Shown here piece after piece: positions 26,210 through 33,484 of a DNA stretch of 64,000 bases. Position 1 is the first letter of the stretch, and each line of letters opens with the position of its first letter. The stretch comes from Actinomadura litoris (GTDB taxonomy: Bacteria; Actinomycetota; Actinomycetes; Streptosporangiales; Streptosporangiaceae): NCBI RefSeq assembly GCF_009733595.1, contig NZ_WOFH01000012.1:186001-250000 (forward strand), in the 5' to 3' direction. Below the pieces are notes generated by a model. The model was given only the letters and a program-made list of their open reading frames with translations, searched no databases and had not been told where the DNA came from. The position numbers and the translations under genes are program-made.

Positions 26210-26719
26210 GTGAACGCCACAACCGTCGAAGGCATAAACCCTGCAAGCGTCGTGATGTTCGCGCGAGTGGTGCGCCAGGCGGCTCCAGCGCTGGGCCTGC
26301 CCGAGCCGGCGGCCGAGGAACTCTTGGAGGCGGCCGACCGCTTGGAGCGGAAGGTCGGCGACGATGACCCCGCTCCGACCCGCATCCAGCGGTGGGGCGG
26401 CTCGGCCATCGCCATGCTCAACTCTCCGGTGGTTTGCGGAGCCCTGGGCAGCGTTCTGGCGTCCTATGGAGCGACAGGGCTCCTGGGGTGTAGCCCGACC
26501 ACGAGCAACCTTCCACACGGCTACCGCGCGGGACTGTATTGGGACGGACCTACCGCAGCCTGCTGCGTACTCAACCGCCGACAGCGGGAGGGTTCTGGCC
26601 GGTCTTGGTGCCGGCCAGGGCTCGTTCGCGCTGGTGGTCGTGGCGCCTCCGGCAGGATTCGAACCTGCGGCACCCGCTTTAGGAGTTATTCCACCCCTCC
26701 GCGCGCCGTCCGGCCGTAG
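26210..26719 (+). CDS. Possible small hypothetical gene running into the left attachment site
   Basis: From a GTG the first ~105 residues look coding: SVVMFARVVRQAAPALGLPE, EAADRLERKVGDDD and a hydrophobic end (VVCGALGSVLASYGATGLLG). The style (a helical 'LxxAADRLExE' unit followed by a hydrophobic helix) is common in small actinobacterial partner proteins of unknown role. Beyond about 26540 the composition decays and the frame crosses the tRNA-derived repeat (GRIRTCG), so the C-terminal third is probably not original. It may be a gene truncated by integration of the element at 26642. Confidence 0.4.
   Translation: MNATTVEGINPASVVMFARVVRQAAPALGLPEPAAEELLEAADRLERKVGDDDPAPTRIQRWGGSAIAMLNSPVVCGALGSVLASYGATGLLGCSPTTSNLPHGYRAGLYWDGPTAACCVLNRRQREGSGRSWCRPGLVRAGGRGASGRIRTCGTRFRSYSTPPRAVRP
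26642..26685 (-). other. attL: 44-bp duplication of the tRNA-Arg 3' half
   Basis: Identical to 36339-36382 inside and next to the tRNA-Arg(CCT) gene except for one base (g at 26670, a at 36367). It covers the T arm and the 3' half of the anticodon arm plus the 3' flank. This is the direct repeat expected from tyrosine-recombinase integration into a tRNA 3' end; it marks the left border of the integrated element. Confidence 0.9.
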
Positions 26720-26850
26720 GCCCAGCTCCGGCCGTCTCCGGATTGCAGTTTGCCCAGCTCATAGGCACCTTCTGCGGTCTCCGTAGCCCTCCACGGCTCC
26801 CCAACGCTCTCCACCGCCTACCGCGCCGTTGGGAGCGCCGGAGGAGCGCC

Positions 26851-26867
26851 AACCGGCCGCAACGGTT
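26851..26867. promoter_or_regulatory. Inverted repeat AACCG-N7-CGGTT upstream of integrase
   Basis: A 5-7-5 palindrome preceded by GAGCGCC. The same arrangement, with the same GAGCGCC prefix, recurs at 28444-28460 before the excisionase gene. It is a likely operator or recombination-protein site shared by int and xis. Confidence 0.5.
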
Positions 26868-26939
26868 AGTGTCTGCGTCGTTACATGGCGTAACGTCCCG
26901 ATTCCGCCCGATACGGCGGAGGGACAAAGGAGCGGCGAA

Positions 26940-28259
26940 ATGGCGAGTCACGTCCGGGTAAGTCACAAGACAAAGAACCTCCCGAAAAGCAAGCGGCGCT
27001 GGGAGGTCTCCTACACCGATCCGCTTACCGGTCGGAGTCGCACAAAGGGTGGCTTCACCCGGGAGACGGACGCCAAGAACTGGATGATCAAATTTGAGGA
27101 CTCCATCCGGGAACAGACCTACGTTGACGACAAGGCCGGAGGCGTCCTCTTCATCGACGCATCGCGCCAGTGGCTCAACGTTCGCCGGAACCTCAAGGAC
27201 CGGACCTACAACGACTACAAGGGACTGCTAGGTCTGGGGGAGTCGAAGCGACCGGAGGAGGACCCGAAGCAGCTATTGCTACGGAATCGGTTCGGAAAGG
27301 CGGCAGTCTCCGCGATCACGGAGGACGCCGTTCAAGAATGGGTCACCGACATGGAGCGCGCCGGTAAGTCGGGCGGCACCATCCGCAAGTCCTTCATCCT
27401 CCTCAAGCAGGTCATGAAGGAACAGCTCCGGCTCAAGAGGGTCGCCGTCAATCCGTGCGTGGATGTGGAGATTCCGAAATTCGAGCCGTGGGCGCTCCTC
27501 AACGATGAGGACGAAGGGCGACGCCTGGAGCCGGAAGAGGTCGAGCGACTGGCGGAGGCTCTACCGCACCCCTTCGGCTTCCTCGCCTTGTTCACGGCCT
27601 ATACGGGCCTCAGGGCTGGAGAGGTCGCAGGGCTCCAGCTCCGCGATATCGACCTAGCAGCGGGCATCGTCCGCGTTCGTCGCGAGGTAACCGACATCAA
27701 TGGCATTCTCGCGTACGACGAACCGAAGTCGCGGAAGGCCAAGCGCGAGGTCACGCTAGACCCGTACATCCTGGAGGAACTCCGGGCCTACATTCGGGCG
27801 CACGAGAAGGAGGCAGCCGAGTGGTTCGGGGAGCGAGAGGATGCTACTCACCCCGGGAAGAAACTCCCGCTGTTCGTCGGGACCGCAAAGGGACGGCGGG
27901 GCAAGAACCCCGTCACGGGAAAGTTCGACGTCATCCGCTTCGACTACACGAAGCTTCTCCGCCATAAGGCGTGGTACGGCCGGTACTTCAAGAAGGCGCT
28001 CGAAGCGGCAGAACTCGACTCGACATACCGATTCCACGACCTTCGCCACTCCTATGGCTCGTGGCTCTATGACGCTGGCGTCGATATCAAGACCATCTCG
28101 CGAATGATGGGCCACGCCTCCGTCGAAACGACAATGGCGATTTACGTCCACCCCGACCGCGACAAGGCGAACGACGCCGTTCGGAACGCGCTGGGGAACC
28201 TCCGCGCTGGTAGCAGCTCCCGGAGGGGCAACGTCGTCCCGATGAGGCGCCAGGCGTAG
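26940..28259 (+). CDS. Tyrosine recombinase / integrase of the satellite element
   Basis: 439 residues from an ATG at 26940 with AAAGGAG upstream; the longer frame back to 26829 has no ribosome site. An Arm/SAM-like N-terminal region (about 1-190) is followed by the catalytic domain with R225 (TGLRAGEVAGL), HDLRH at 366-370, H392 (MMGHASVETT) and Y402 (IYVH). These are the conserved Arg-His-x-x-Arg-His-Tyr set of tyrosine integrases. It lies next to attL and will catalyse integration into tRNA-Arg(CCT). A strong terminator follows at 28276. Confidence 0.95.
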   Translation: MASHVRVSHKTKNLPKSKRRWEVSYTDPLTGRSRTKGGFTRETDAKNWMIKFEDSIREQTYVDDKAGGVLFIDASRQWLNVRRNLKDRTYNDYKGLLGLGESKRPEEDPKQLLLRNRFGKAAVSAITEDAVQEWVTDMERAGKSGGTIRKSFILLKQVMKEQLRLKRVAVNPCVDVEIPKFEPWALLNDEDEGRRLEPEEVERLAEALPHPFGFLALFTAYTGLRAGEVAGLQLRDIDLAAGIVRVRREVTDINGILAYDEPKSRKAKREVTLDPYILEELRAYIRAHEKEAAEWFGEREDATHPGKKLPLFVGTAKGRRGKNPVTGKFDVIRFDYTKLLRHKAWYGRYFKKALEAAELDSTYRFHDLRHSYGSWLYDAGVDIKTISRMMGHASVETTMAIYVHPDRDKANDAVRNALGNLRAGSSSRRGNVVPMRRQA

Positions 28260-28275
28260 CCGCTCCCAACCCCAT

Positions 28276-28309
28276 AGCAGAGGCCCGGCCGACCGGTCGG
28301 GCCTCTGCT
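28276..28309. terminator. Terminator after integrase
   Basis: A perfect 12-bp stem (AGCAGAGGCCCG with its complement) 16 bases after the integrase stop. The AGGCCCG...CGGGCCT core recurs in the terminator at 34861, downstream of the capsid gene. Confidence 0.8.
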
Positions 28310-28443
28310 GTGTCTAGGCGTGGCCGTAGTGGACGCTCGCCAGCCGGGAGGGCGGGACGGGTGTCCGACTCTGCCCCTGGGGGTGGTCGCTGGGGAGCGC
28401 CCAACCTAGCCACACGCTGGGGCGATGCTCGCCAACGAGCGCC

Positions 28444-28460
28444 AACCGGCGCCATCGGTT
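28444..28460. promoter_or_regulatory. Second copy of the AACCG-N7-CGGTT inverted repeat
   Basis: Same half-sites, same 7-base spacer and same GAGCGCC prefix as at 26851-26867. It is followed 130 bases later by the excisionase start, so it may control early or excision genes. Confidence 0.5.
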
Positions 28461-28507
28461 ACGATGACCGTCACAACTTAAAGCCCGCTCGGAGGCTGAA
28501 TCCGAGC

Positions 28508-28566
28508 AACAGGAGTCGGTACCTCGGGATACGTGGTTAATCCCTTTGGTACCGGCTTCTTTTTTG
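28508..28566 (+). terminator. Hairpin with T-run (attenuator or terminator) before excisionase
   Basis: AGTCGGTACC and GGTACCGGCT form a long stem (one G-T pair) enclosing an inner GGGAT/ATCCC stem, followed directly by TTCTTTTTTG. This is a classic intrinsic terminator shape, unusual in this G/C-rich genome. It sits upstream of the excisionase start (28591) and could attenuate its expression. Confidence 0.65.
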
Positions 28567-28590
28567 TGCTCAGAAAGGGGAGAGGGAGCA

Positions 28591-28800
28591 ATGGGCGCAC
28601 CGAAGCCGCAAGTCTGGTTCAGCCTGGATGAGGCCGCCGAATTCATCGGGCTGGAGCCGCGCAAGATCCAGCGACTCGTGAAGAAGCGGATGATTCCGCA
28701 CTACCGGCCGAGCGGGAGCCCCACGGGGCAACTCCGATTTCACCGGGACGACCTCACCGACTACATGGCTTCGTGCCGTGTGGAGGTCGGGCAACACTAG
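28591..28800 (+). CDS. Excisionase / MerR-type HTH DNA-binding protein
   Basis: 69 residues: WFSLDEAAEFIGLEPRKIQR, then LVKKRMIPHYRPSG and LRFHRDDLTDYMA. This is the winged-HTH pattern of phage Xis and helix-turn-helix domain 17 (excisionase family) proteins, which bend DNA at att sites and direct the integrase toward excision. AGAGGGAG precedes the ATG; upstream in-frame starts lie inside the hairpin leader. A further hairpin follows at 28806. Confidence 0.85.
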   Translation: MGAPKPQVWFSLDEAAEFIGLEPRKIQRLVKKRMIPHYRPSGSPTGQLRFHRDDLTDYMASCRVEVGQH

Positions 28801-28805
28801 AAATG

Positions 28806-28840
28806 CGAATCGCCCCGGCCTGGGCAACCGGGGCGATTCG
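28806..28840. terminator. Hairpin terminator after excisionase
   Basis: A perfect 13-bp stem (CGAATCGCCCCGG and its complement) with a 9-base loop, starting six bases after the excisionase stop. Confidence 0.75.
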
Positions 28841-28896
28841 AGGAGGCCGGGGACAAACGGCCAGACGATACCAAGAAGGTAGGGGAAGTCTAAGCG

Positions 28897-29136
28897 ATGC
28901 CCGATAAGCAGGCCCTAGCGCTCCGCGCGTACCGACTCGGCTGCTATGCCGGGTCCCGGCCGAAAGACAAGAAGGCACAGCGCCGCGCGCTCGTGGCGAT
29001 GAAGGATTTCCTTGCAGCTGCTACGCCGGATGAGCTGCGAATTCTCGCCAGCCTTTCCGGGGAGACAATCGAAGAGACGAAGCGCCAGCATGAGGAAAGC
29101 CTCCGCGCTATTGACGAGAGGCTGGTGAACCTCTGA
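28897..29136 (+). CDS. Small hypothetical protein of the element
   Basis: 79 residues, two or three predicted helices (KKAQRRALVAMKDFLAAATP and ETIEETKRQHEESLRAIDER), no recognised domain. GGGGAAG stands upstream of the ATG, and its TGA stop shares a base with the ATG of the TOPRIM gene (TGATG). First gene of the replication module, so a role in replication control is possible. Confidence 0.7.
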   Translation: MPDKQALALRAYRLGCYAGSRPKDKKAQRRALVAMKDFLAAATPDELRILASLSGETIEETKRQHEESLRAIDERLVNL

Positions 29137-29846
29137 TGGCTCCCGAACTCTCGCCAGGCCGAATCGAGCGGCTTGCGCTGGACGACTTGTTCCCGCGTTA
29201 CGAATGCACATATCCGTACTACTCGCCTACGCGAGACATCCTGGCGGTGAAGCATCGCTTTCAGCTTCTCGACATGGTGACCGGGAAGGCACCTAGGGAC
29301 GACCGGGACACCAAGACCTTCTCGGTTCAGCATCGCGTCGAAAACGGATGGGCCTATGGCATAGGGCCGTACGCGTCGGTGGCCATCTACGGCCTGCCGA
29401 CCGCGATAAAGGCAAAAGCGCGCGGGCGCACCATCTACTACCCGGAAGGCGAGAAGGACGCACGCAACATGAAAGAGTGCTGGGACGTCTGTGCGGTCGC
29501 CCATTACCAGGGCGGAAACCCCACTACTCCCGAGCAGGCCGAATTGCTGGCAGGCAGCAGCTCCAGAATCGTCCTCGTGCGAGATGTGGATTTGGTGGGT
29601 GCCTTTGTTGCGTGGGAGAACGCTCGCGCCCTTTTGAAGGCTGGGCAGCCTGCCGACCTAATCTGCTTCGCGCGGCCCGCGCTCGACATCGCGAAGGCTG
29701 ATGTCTCTGACCATATAGAGGCCGGACTGGATAAGGAGGACCTGATCTACGAAACGCCTTTGGAGGTCGCGCGGCTTCGTGATGAGTACGTCGCTCGCGT
29801 CCGGAAGTCCGGCCGCCGCCGCTCGATGGGGAGCGAAGGCCGATGA
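29136..29846 (+). CDS. TOPRIM-domain primase-type protein
   Basis: 236 residues. The segment IYYPEGEKDARNMKE (EGEKD at 104-108) and RDVDLVGA (D150-x-D152) are the Glu and Asp-x-Asp metal-binding motifs of TOPRIM domains, as in DnaG-type primases. A zinc-binding N-terminus is not evident, since cysteines there are too few. The gene overlaps the SF3 helicase gene by four bases (ATGA), so primase and helicase functions are split over two coupled proteins instead of fused as in P4 alpha. Confidence 0.8.
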   Translation: MAPELSPGRIERLALDDLFPRYECTYPYYSPTRDILAVKHRFQLLDMVTGKAPRDDRDTKTFSVQHRVENGWAYGIGPYASVAIYGLPTAIKAKARGRTIYYPEGEKDARNMKECWDVCAVAHYQGGNPTTPEQAELLAGSSSRIVLVRDVDLVGAFVAWENARALLKAGQPADLICFARPALDIAKADVSDHIEAGLDKEDLIYETPLEVARLRDEYVARVRKSGRRRSMGSEGR

Positions 29847-31315
29847 GCGAACTCGAAGACCTGATGGCGGACCGGCCGGTCCCAGTCTCCCGCCCCGACT
29901 ATCCGCTGAATGACTCGGGGAATGCGGCGCGACTTCTGCTGACGCACGCCGGAGATATGTTCTGGCTCTCGGAGGGGAACGACCGGGGACGCTGGATTAT
30001 CTGGAATGGACTGCGCTGGCGCGCCGATGAGGACGGCCTTGTTGAGCGGTGGGCCTATGACGTAGCGCTCGAAATGTCGAAGGAGGCGCGCGAACGCTTC
30101 GAGGAGGCTGTGGGCGACAAAGGCGCCCAACAGGAGGCCGCCGCGCTTATGCGGTTCGCGACGAGGACGGGAAATGACGGCGGAATCCGAGCGATGCTCC
30201 GACGCGCTAGAACGTACGATGCAGGCCGCACCGTGGCGGCCGGGAGGTTCGATACCGACCCGGCCGTGCTCGGCCTGGAGAATGGGATCCTGGAGCTTTA
30301 CGGGGGCGGTCATCTGGCTGGCCCGGCCGCGCGGACTGACTACGTCGCGAAGAACACCGGGACGCCGTTGCTCTATGGAGCGAAGTCCGCTCGATGGGAC
30401 GGATACCAGAACACCTTTCTGCCGGACCTGGAGATGCGTCGATTTGTGCAAAAAATCGTCGGCTACGGAATGTTCGGGCGAAACACGGAAGGTTTGATTG
30501 TCTTCCTTCAGGGCGGGCCGAACACGGGGAAGTCATCTCTCAACAATATGATCGCTGCGACCTTCGGGGAGTATGCGGCGACGCTGGAGATGACGGTATT
30601 TCGCGGGAAGTTCGATGTGGGGCCGCGTGAAGACGTTGCGGATATCGTCCGCGCGCGGTTCGCTCTGTCGAGCGAGACCGGTGGGGAATGGGAACTCCAC
30701 TCCGACCAGATCAAGCGATTCACTGGCGGGGACCCGGTGAGCTTCTCTCGGAAGAATATGCACCAGGAAACTGCGATTCCCGAGTTCCTCCCAATCATAG
30801 CGACGAATGCCCCGCCGAAGGTGAAGGGAGCCGACCGGGCCGCGTACTCCCGGCTGTGCGTGATCCCCTTCGAGTCGGCCGTGCCGAAGAAGACGGGGGA
30901 TGCCGTTGAGATGGCCTCTGACGCGGACGCTAGGGCCGCATTCCTGGCCTGGGCCGTCGAAGGCTGGGACCTCTATTGCGCGGAAGGTCTAGGCCGGGAG
31001 ACGTGGCCTGAGGCCGTCCGTAGGGCCGGGCTGGAATACGAAGGGTCGATGAGCGATACGGCCGCATTCGTCGCGGACTGCTGCGAGGTCGGGGCGGACT
31101 ACTCGGCTCCGGCCGGGACGCTCTATGAGGCTTACCGGCTCTGGTGCGAGAAGGAGGGGATGAAGCCGAGTAGCAATAGAACGTTCGGCATGGAGCTGGG
31201 CGGCTTGGGCTTTGAGGCACGAGCGAAGCGTGAGAAAGGCCGGGTGGTCTGGTCGCGGTTCGGCCTCCAGCTTCCCGAGATGCCCTCTCCCTTCGACGGT
31301 AAGGGGAACGGTTAG
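29843..31315 (+). CDS. D5/P4-type SF3 helicase (phage/plasmid primase C-terminal family)
   Basis: 490 residues. The N-terminal half resembles the D5_N region (WIIWNGLRWRAD and onward to VLGLENGILEL). The superfamily-3 ATPase follows with Walker A GGPNTGKSS at 224-232, an acidic SSETG near 277-280 and FLPIIATNAPP near 316, and the C-terminus ends in a winged-helix-like domain (YEAYRLWCEKEGMKPSS). Such proteins unwind the element's own origin. The A/T-richer repeat region directly downstream is the natural candidate origin. Confidence 0.9.
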   Translation: MSELEDLMADRPVPVSRPDYPLNDSGNAARLLLTHAGDMFWLSEGNDRGRWIIWNGLRWRADEDGLVERWAYDVALEMSKEARERFEEAVGDKGAQQEAAALMRFATRTGNDGGIRAMLRRARTYDAGRTVAAGRFDTDPAVLGLENGILELYGGGHLAGPAARTDYVAKNTGTPLLYGAKSARWDGYQNTFLPDLEMRRFVQKIVGYGMFGRNTEGLIVFLQGGPNTGKSSLNNMIAATFGEYAATLEMTVFRGKFDVGPREDVADIVRARFALSSETGGEWELHSDQIKRFTGGDPVSFSRKNMHQETAIPEFLPIIATNAPPKVKGADRAAYSRLCVIPFESAVPKKTGDAVEMASDADARAAFLAWAVEGWDLYCAEGLGRETWPEAVRRAGLEYEGSMSDTAAFVADCCEVGADYSAPAGTLYEAYRLWCEKEGMKPSSNRTFGMELGGLGFEARAKREKGRVVWSRFGLQLPEMPSPFDGKGNG

Positions 31316-31366
31316 GGATAGGTAATAGGTATCTCTTACTACCTTTCGGCTGGTAGAGCGCTATCT

Positions 31367-31493
31367 GTAAGGCGTAAGGGGTATTTCGAAAATCTAACGC
31401 GTATAAGAAGAAAGGAGGTAAGGGTATGCGGAAGGTAGGCGGGGCGTACGCGTATAGGGGGCTAGGGCAGGCCGTCTACCCCTTACGCCTTAC
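31367..31493. repeat. 17-bp perfect inverted repeat enclosing a small ORF
   Basis: Arms 31367-31383 and 31477-31493 are exact reverse complements. The enclosed DNA contains a very strong ribosome site and a 36-codon frame. Confidence 0.7.
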
Positions 31494-31536
31494 CGCCCAG
31501 GTCAGCCCAGGTATTCCGCCCCTTACGAATCCCTAA
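31426..31536 (+). CDS. Possible 36-residue peptide with strong ribosome site
   Basis: AAAGGAGGTAAGGGT stands right before an ATG; the frame reads MRKVGGAYAYRGLGQAVYP and ends at 31536. The Shine-Dalgarno match is among the best in the window, yet the frame crosses the iterons and has no family resemblance. It may be a leader peptide, a regulator, or an accident of the purine-rich repeat. Confidence 0.3.
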   Translation: MRKVGGAYAYRGLGQAVYPLRLTAQVSPGIPPLTNP

Positions 31537-31594
31537 CGTCTCTCCCTTACGCGCTCGAAAGTCCGGCGATTAGCAGCAGAGGAGATAGCAACAG

Positions 31595-31900
31595 ATGTCC
31601 GACTACCCGCGACGCGAGAAGCCAGAAGGACCACCCAAAGTACGTACAGCCTCAACAGGCCGCAGCGCTTACGAGGAAGACGAGAACGATGAAGAGGCAA
31701 AGCCAAAGGTCCGCATCCCTGTCGTCGTCCAGTCGGGCGGCGAACTCCATCACATAACGGGCGAGCGGATCGAATACATAACCGTGGACGAAGACACAGC
31801 ACAAGACTGGGATGATCGTGTTTGGCGTAACGGCCCGATTGGCGGCGGTGAATCCGTCTTCGACCGTTACCGCAGGCGCGGCAATCCCGCCAGTCGGTAG
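31595..31900 (+). CDS. Hypothetical protein of the element
   Basis: 101 residues, very hydrophilic, with an acidic patch (YEEDENDEEAKPK) and a strand-rich middle (RIPVVVQSGGELHHITGERI). CAGAGGAG precedes the ATG. No domain recognised. It lies between the candidate origin and the terminase gene. Confidence 0.65.
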   Translation: MSDYPRREKPEGPPKVRTASTGRSAYEEDENDEEAKPKVRIPVVVQSGGELHHITGERIEYITVDEDTAQDWDDRVWRNGPIGGGESVFDRYRRRGNPASR

Positions 31901-32099
31901 CCACTCCGGAGCGTTAACAGCACTCCGACCAGGCCAGATGCTGGCCGGCCACATATGACCACATCAACAGGGGTGTAGGGGCCTTCGCATCTGACCGGGG
32001 AGGGCAGAAGGACCTCCGAGGTGAGCAGCGTTGTGCCTGGCAGCGTGGCCGCAACCCAGGTACCAGCTACCGTCCGTAACAGCGAGAAGGGGGCAATTC

Positions 32100-32594
32100 A
32101 TGCCACAAAGGCCCAAGAGCAACGATCAATTGCGGCTCATCAGCGGGAAGTCGGAGGCCGAAGCGGACCGCAGAGAGCACGCCCGGAAGTCGCTCGGGGG
32201 TGCGGCTCTCGACTGGGAAGAGGTCTCCGTCATCATCCCGGAGGACTCATACGCAGACGAGGAGTGGACGCGCCTTTCCGAGGTGTACGCCAATCAGCCC
32301 GACCGGTTCCGCGAAGCCGACCGGGGAATGGTGACGCTCCATTGCGTCTGGACCGGCGTCTACGCGGAATGCCTGGAGCAGATCAACGCGGAAGGTCTGT
32401 TCGTCAAGGGCATCTCGAAACGGGACGCGCATCGGATGGTCCGGAATCCGGCGACCGCACTTCTCAACGTCGCCAGCAATCAGCTTCGCTTTCTGGCGAA
32501 AGAACTGGGCTTCTCGCCGGACGCCAGGAAGCGCGCGGGGATCATCGAGAAGCAGGAGGAGCGGAGTAGCAATGAAGACCTCCTCAGCGGATGA
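32100..32594 (+). CDS. P27-family small terminase-like protein
   Basis: 164 residues. WTRLSEVYANQPDRFREADR, the tryptophan-containing helix (HCVWTGVYAECLEQINAEG), HRMVRNPATALLNVASNQ and LRFLAKELGFSPDARKRAG follow the pattern of P27 family phage small terminase subunits, including the C-terminal L-G-x-(T/S)-P motif. Small terminases select DNA for packaging. No large terminase is present, so a helper would have to provide the motor. The ATG at 32100 has GAAGGGGG before it. Confidence 0.8.
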   Translation: MPQRPKSNDQLRLISGKSEAEADRREHARKSLGGAALDWEEVSVIIPEDSYADEEWTRLSEVYANQPDRFREADRGMVTLHCVWTGVYAECLEQINAEGLFVKGISKRDAHRMVRNPATALLNVASNQLRFLAKELGFSPDARKRAGIIEKQEERSSNEDLLSG

Positions 32595-32871
32595 CGTCCG
32601 GGAGGCCGTAGCGCGCCACGTCCCTGCGTCCGTTCTCGCCAACGGGAATGTGCGCATTCTCGGCAGCGCGGACGCGGACACCCGGCCGGGCTGGTCGGGC
32701 CTTACGCTCCACCTCGGAGCCGAGGGGGACTGCGTTTACGCAACGGGCTGGCTCCCCGAAGAGGGCGCACACGGAGCTATGTGGTTCTCCGTCTGGAGGA
32801 ATGGCATCGAAGGGCCGCGAACTCTGTACTGGGACCCGGTGACCGGAGCCGACTACGGCTGGATGGACTAG
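32572..32871 (+). CDS. Hypothetical protein overlapping the small terminase gene
   Basis: 99 residues; its ATG lies 23 bases inside the end of the terminase gene, with GGAGGAGCGGAG upstream, so translation is coupled. Strand-rich with many aromatic residues (WSGLTLHLGAEGDCVYATGW and MWFSVWRNGIEG). No domain recognised; could be a small head or decoration protein, or a regulator. Confidence 0.65.
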   Translation: MKTSSADDVREAVARHVPASVLANGNVRILGSADADTRPGWSGLTLHLGAEGDCVYATGWLPEEGAHGAMWFSVWRNGIEGPRTLYWDPVTGADYGWMD

Positions 32872-32887
32872 ACGGGAGAGAACGACA

Positions 32888-33178
32888 ATGCGAATCCTCC
32901 GCACCGATACCGCAATTACCGACGAAGCCGCCAGCAATTTCGTTGCCGGCATCACCATTCACATTCCCATCGGATCGGCCATTCCGCCGCCGCTCACGCT
33001 GGTTCACAAAGCGGACTACACCCCCGGCGTCCCGCAATTCCTGCTCGATGGGGAGGGTGCTATCTGGTCGCTGTGCGACGACGATTCCGCAGAACGCACG
33101 GCTGTCAAGGCTGGGGATCGGCTGGAGGTCGTGAAGTTCCGGAATGGCAACGAAGTCGAGCGGGCAATTCTCGGCTAA
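32888..33178 (+). CDS. Hypothetical protein of the element
   Basis: 96 residues, strand-rich (VAGITIHIPIGSAIPPPLTL, then AGDRLEVVKFRNGNEVERAI). GGGAGAG precedes the ATG, 16 bases after the previous stop. No domain recognised. Placed just before the capsid gene, where phages often encode head-completion or stopper proteins; that is only positional inference. Confidence 0.65.
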   Translation: MRILRTDTAITDEAASNFVAGITIHIPIGSAIPPPLTLVHKADYTPGVPQFLLDGEGAIWSLCDDDSAERTAVKAGDRLEVVKFRNGNEVERAILG

Positions 33179-33484
33179 TCTCCATCTCGGTGAACGTCGG
33201 CCAAACCGGCCCGTCGCCAAGGGCTGCTTTGTGGTGAGGATCCTGGCCAGGACAAGCCACTATCGGGGAGCCTTTGGCCGCCCGCCGCGTAAGCCGTTCG
33301 CAGCCGTCCGGCGTTGTAGGCGGGGCGTGGAGTTTTCCGCTCTCTCCTCCGTGTCCTGCTGATCTCGCCAACGCCGGACGGCTCCCGTTCCCCCATCCTT
33401 TCGAGGAGGCTTTTCCCGCCGCACTGCGGCCCGTTGAGCCCAAGACGGATGTTTCTCCATTCAGCATCCCGAAGGGAAAGCAAC
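33179..33484. other. Intergenic region with a long stem-loop before the capsid gene
   Basis: 306 bases. Arms 33302-33316 and 33369-33383 are exact 15-base reverse complements around a 52-base loop. No coding frame with a ribosome site is evident. The capsid ribosome site (AAGGGAAA) is at its end. Confidence 0.7.
33302..33383. repeat. 15-bp perfect inverted repeat, 52-base loop, upstream of capsid gene
   Basis: The left arm begins AGCCGTCCGG and the right arm is its exact complement. Same arm length and loop length as the structure at 34718-34799 on the other side of the capsid gene, but with different sequence. Confidence 0.75.

Larger units (their letters stand above)
28260..28590. other. 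Regulatory region between integrase and excisionase
   Basis: 331 bases holding the integrase terminator, the second AACCG-N7-CGGTT inverted repeat (28444-28460), and a hairpin with a T-run (28510-28570) in the leader of the excisionase gene. No reading frame here is convincing. Confidence 0.6.
31316..31594. other. Candidate replication origin with CCCTTACG iterons
   Basis: 279 A/T-richer bases. A perfect 17-base inverted repeat (31367-31383 and 31477-31493) is built from CCCTTACG, and further copies occur at 31520-31527 and 31544-31551; a shorter GTAAGGGTA lies at 31418-31426. Position immediately after the helicase gene and the clustered repeats fit an origin recognised by the element's replication protein. 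Transcription-termination or regulatory roles are alternatives. Confidence 0.55.
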
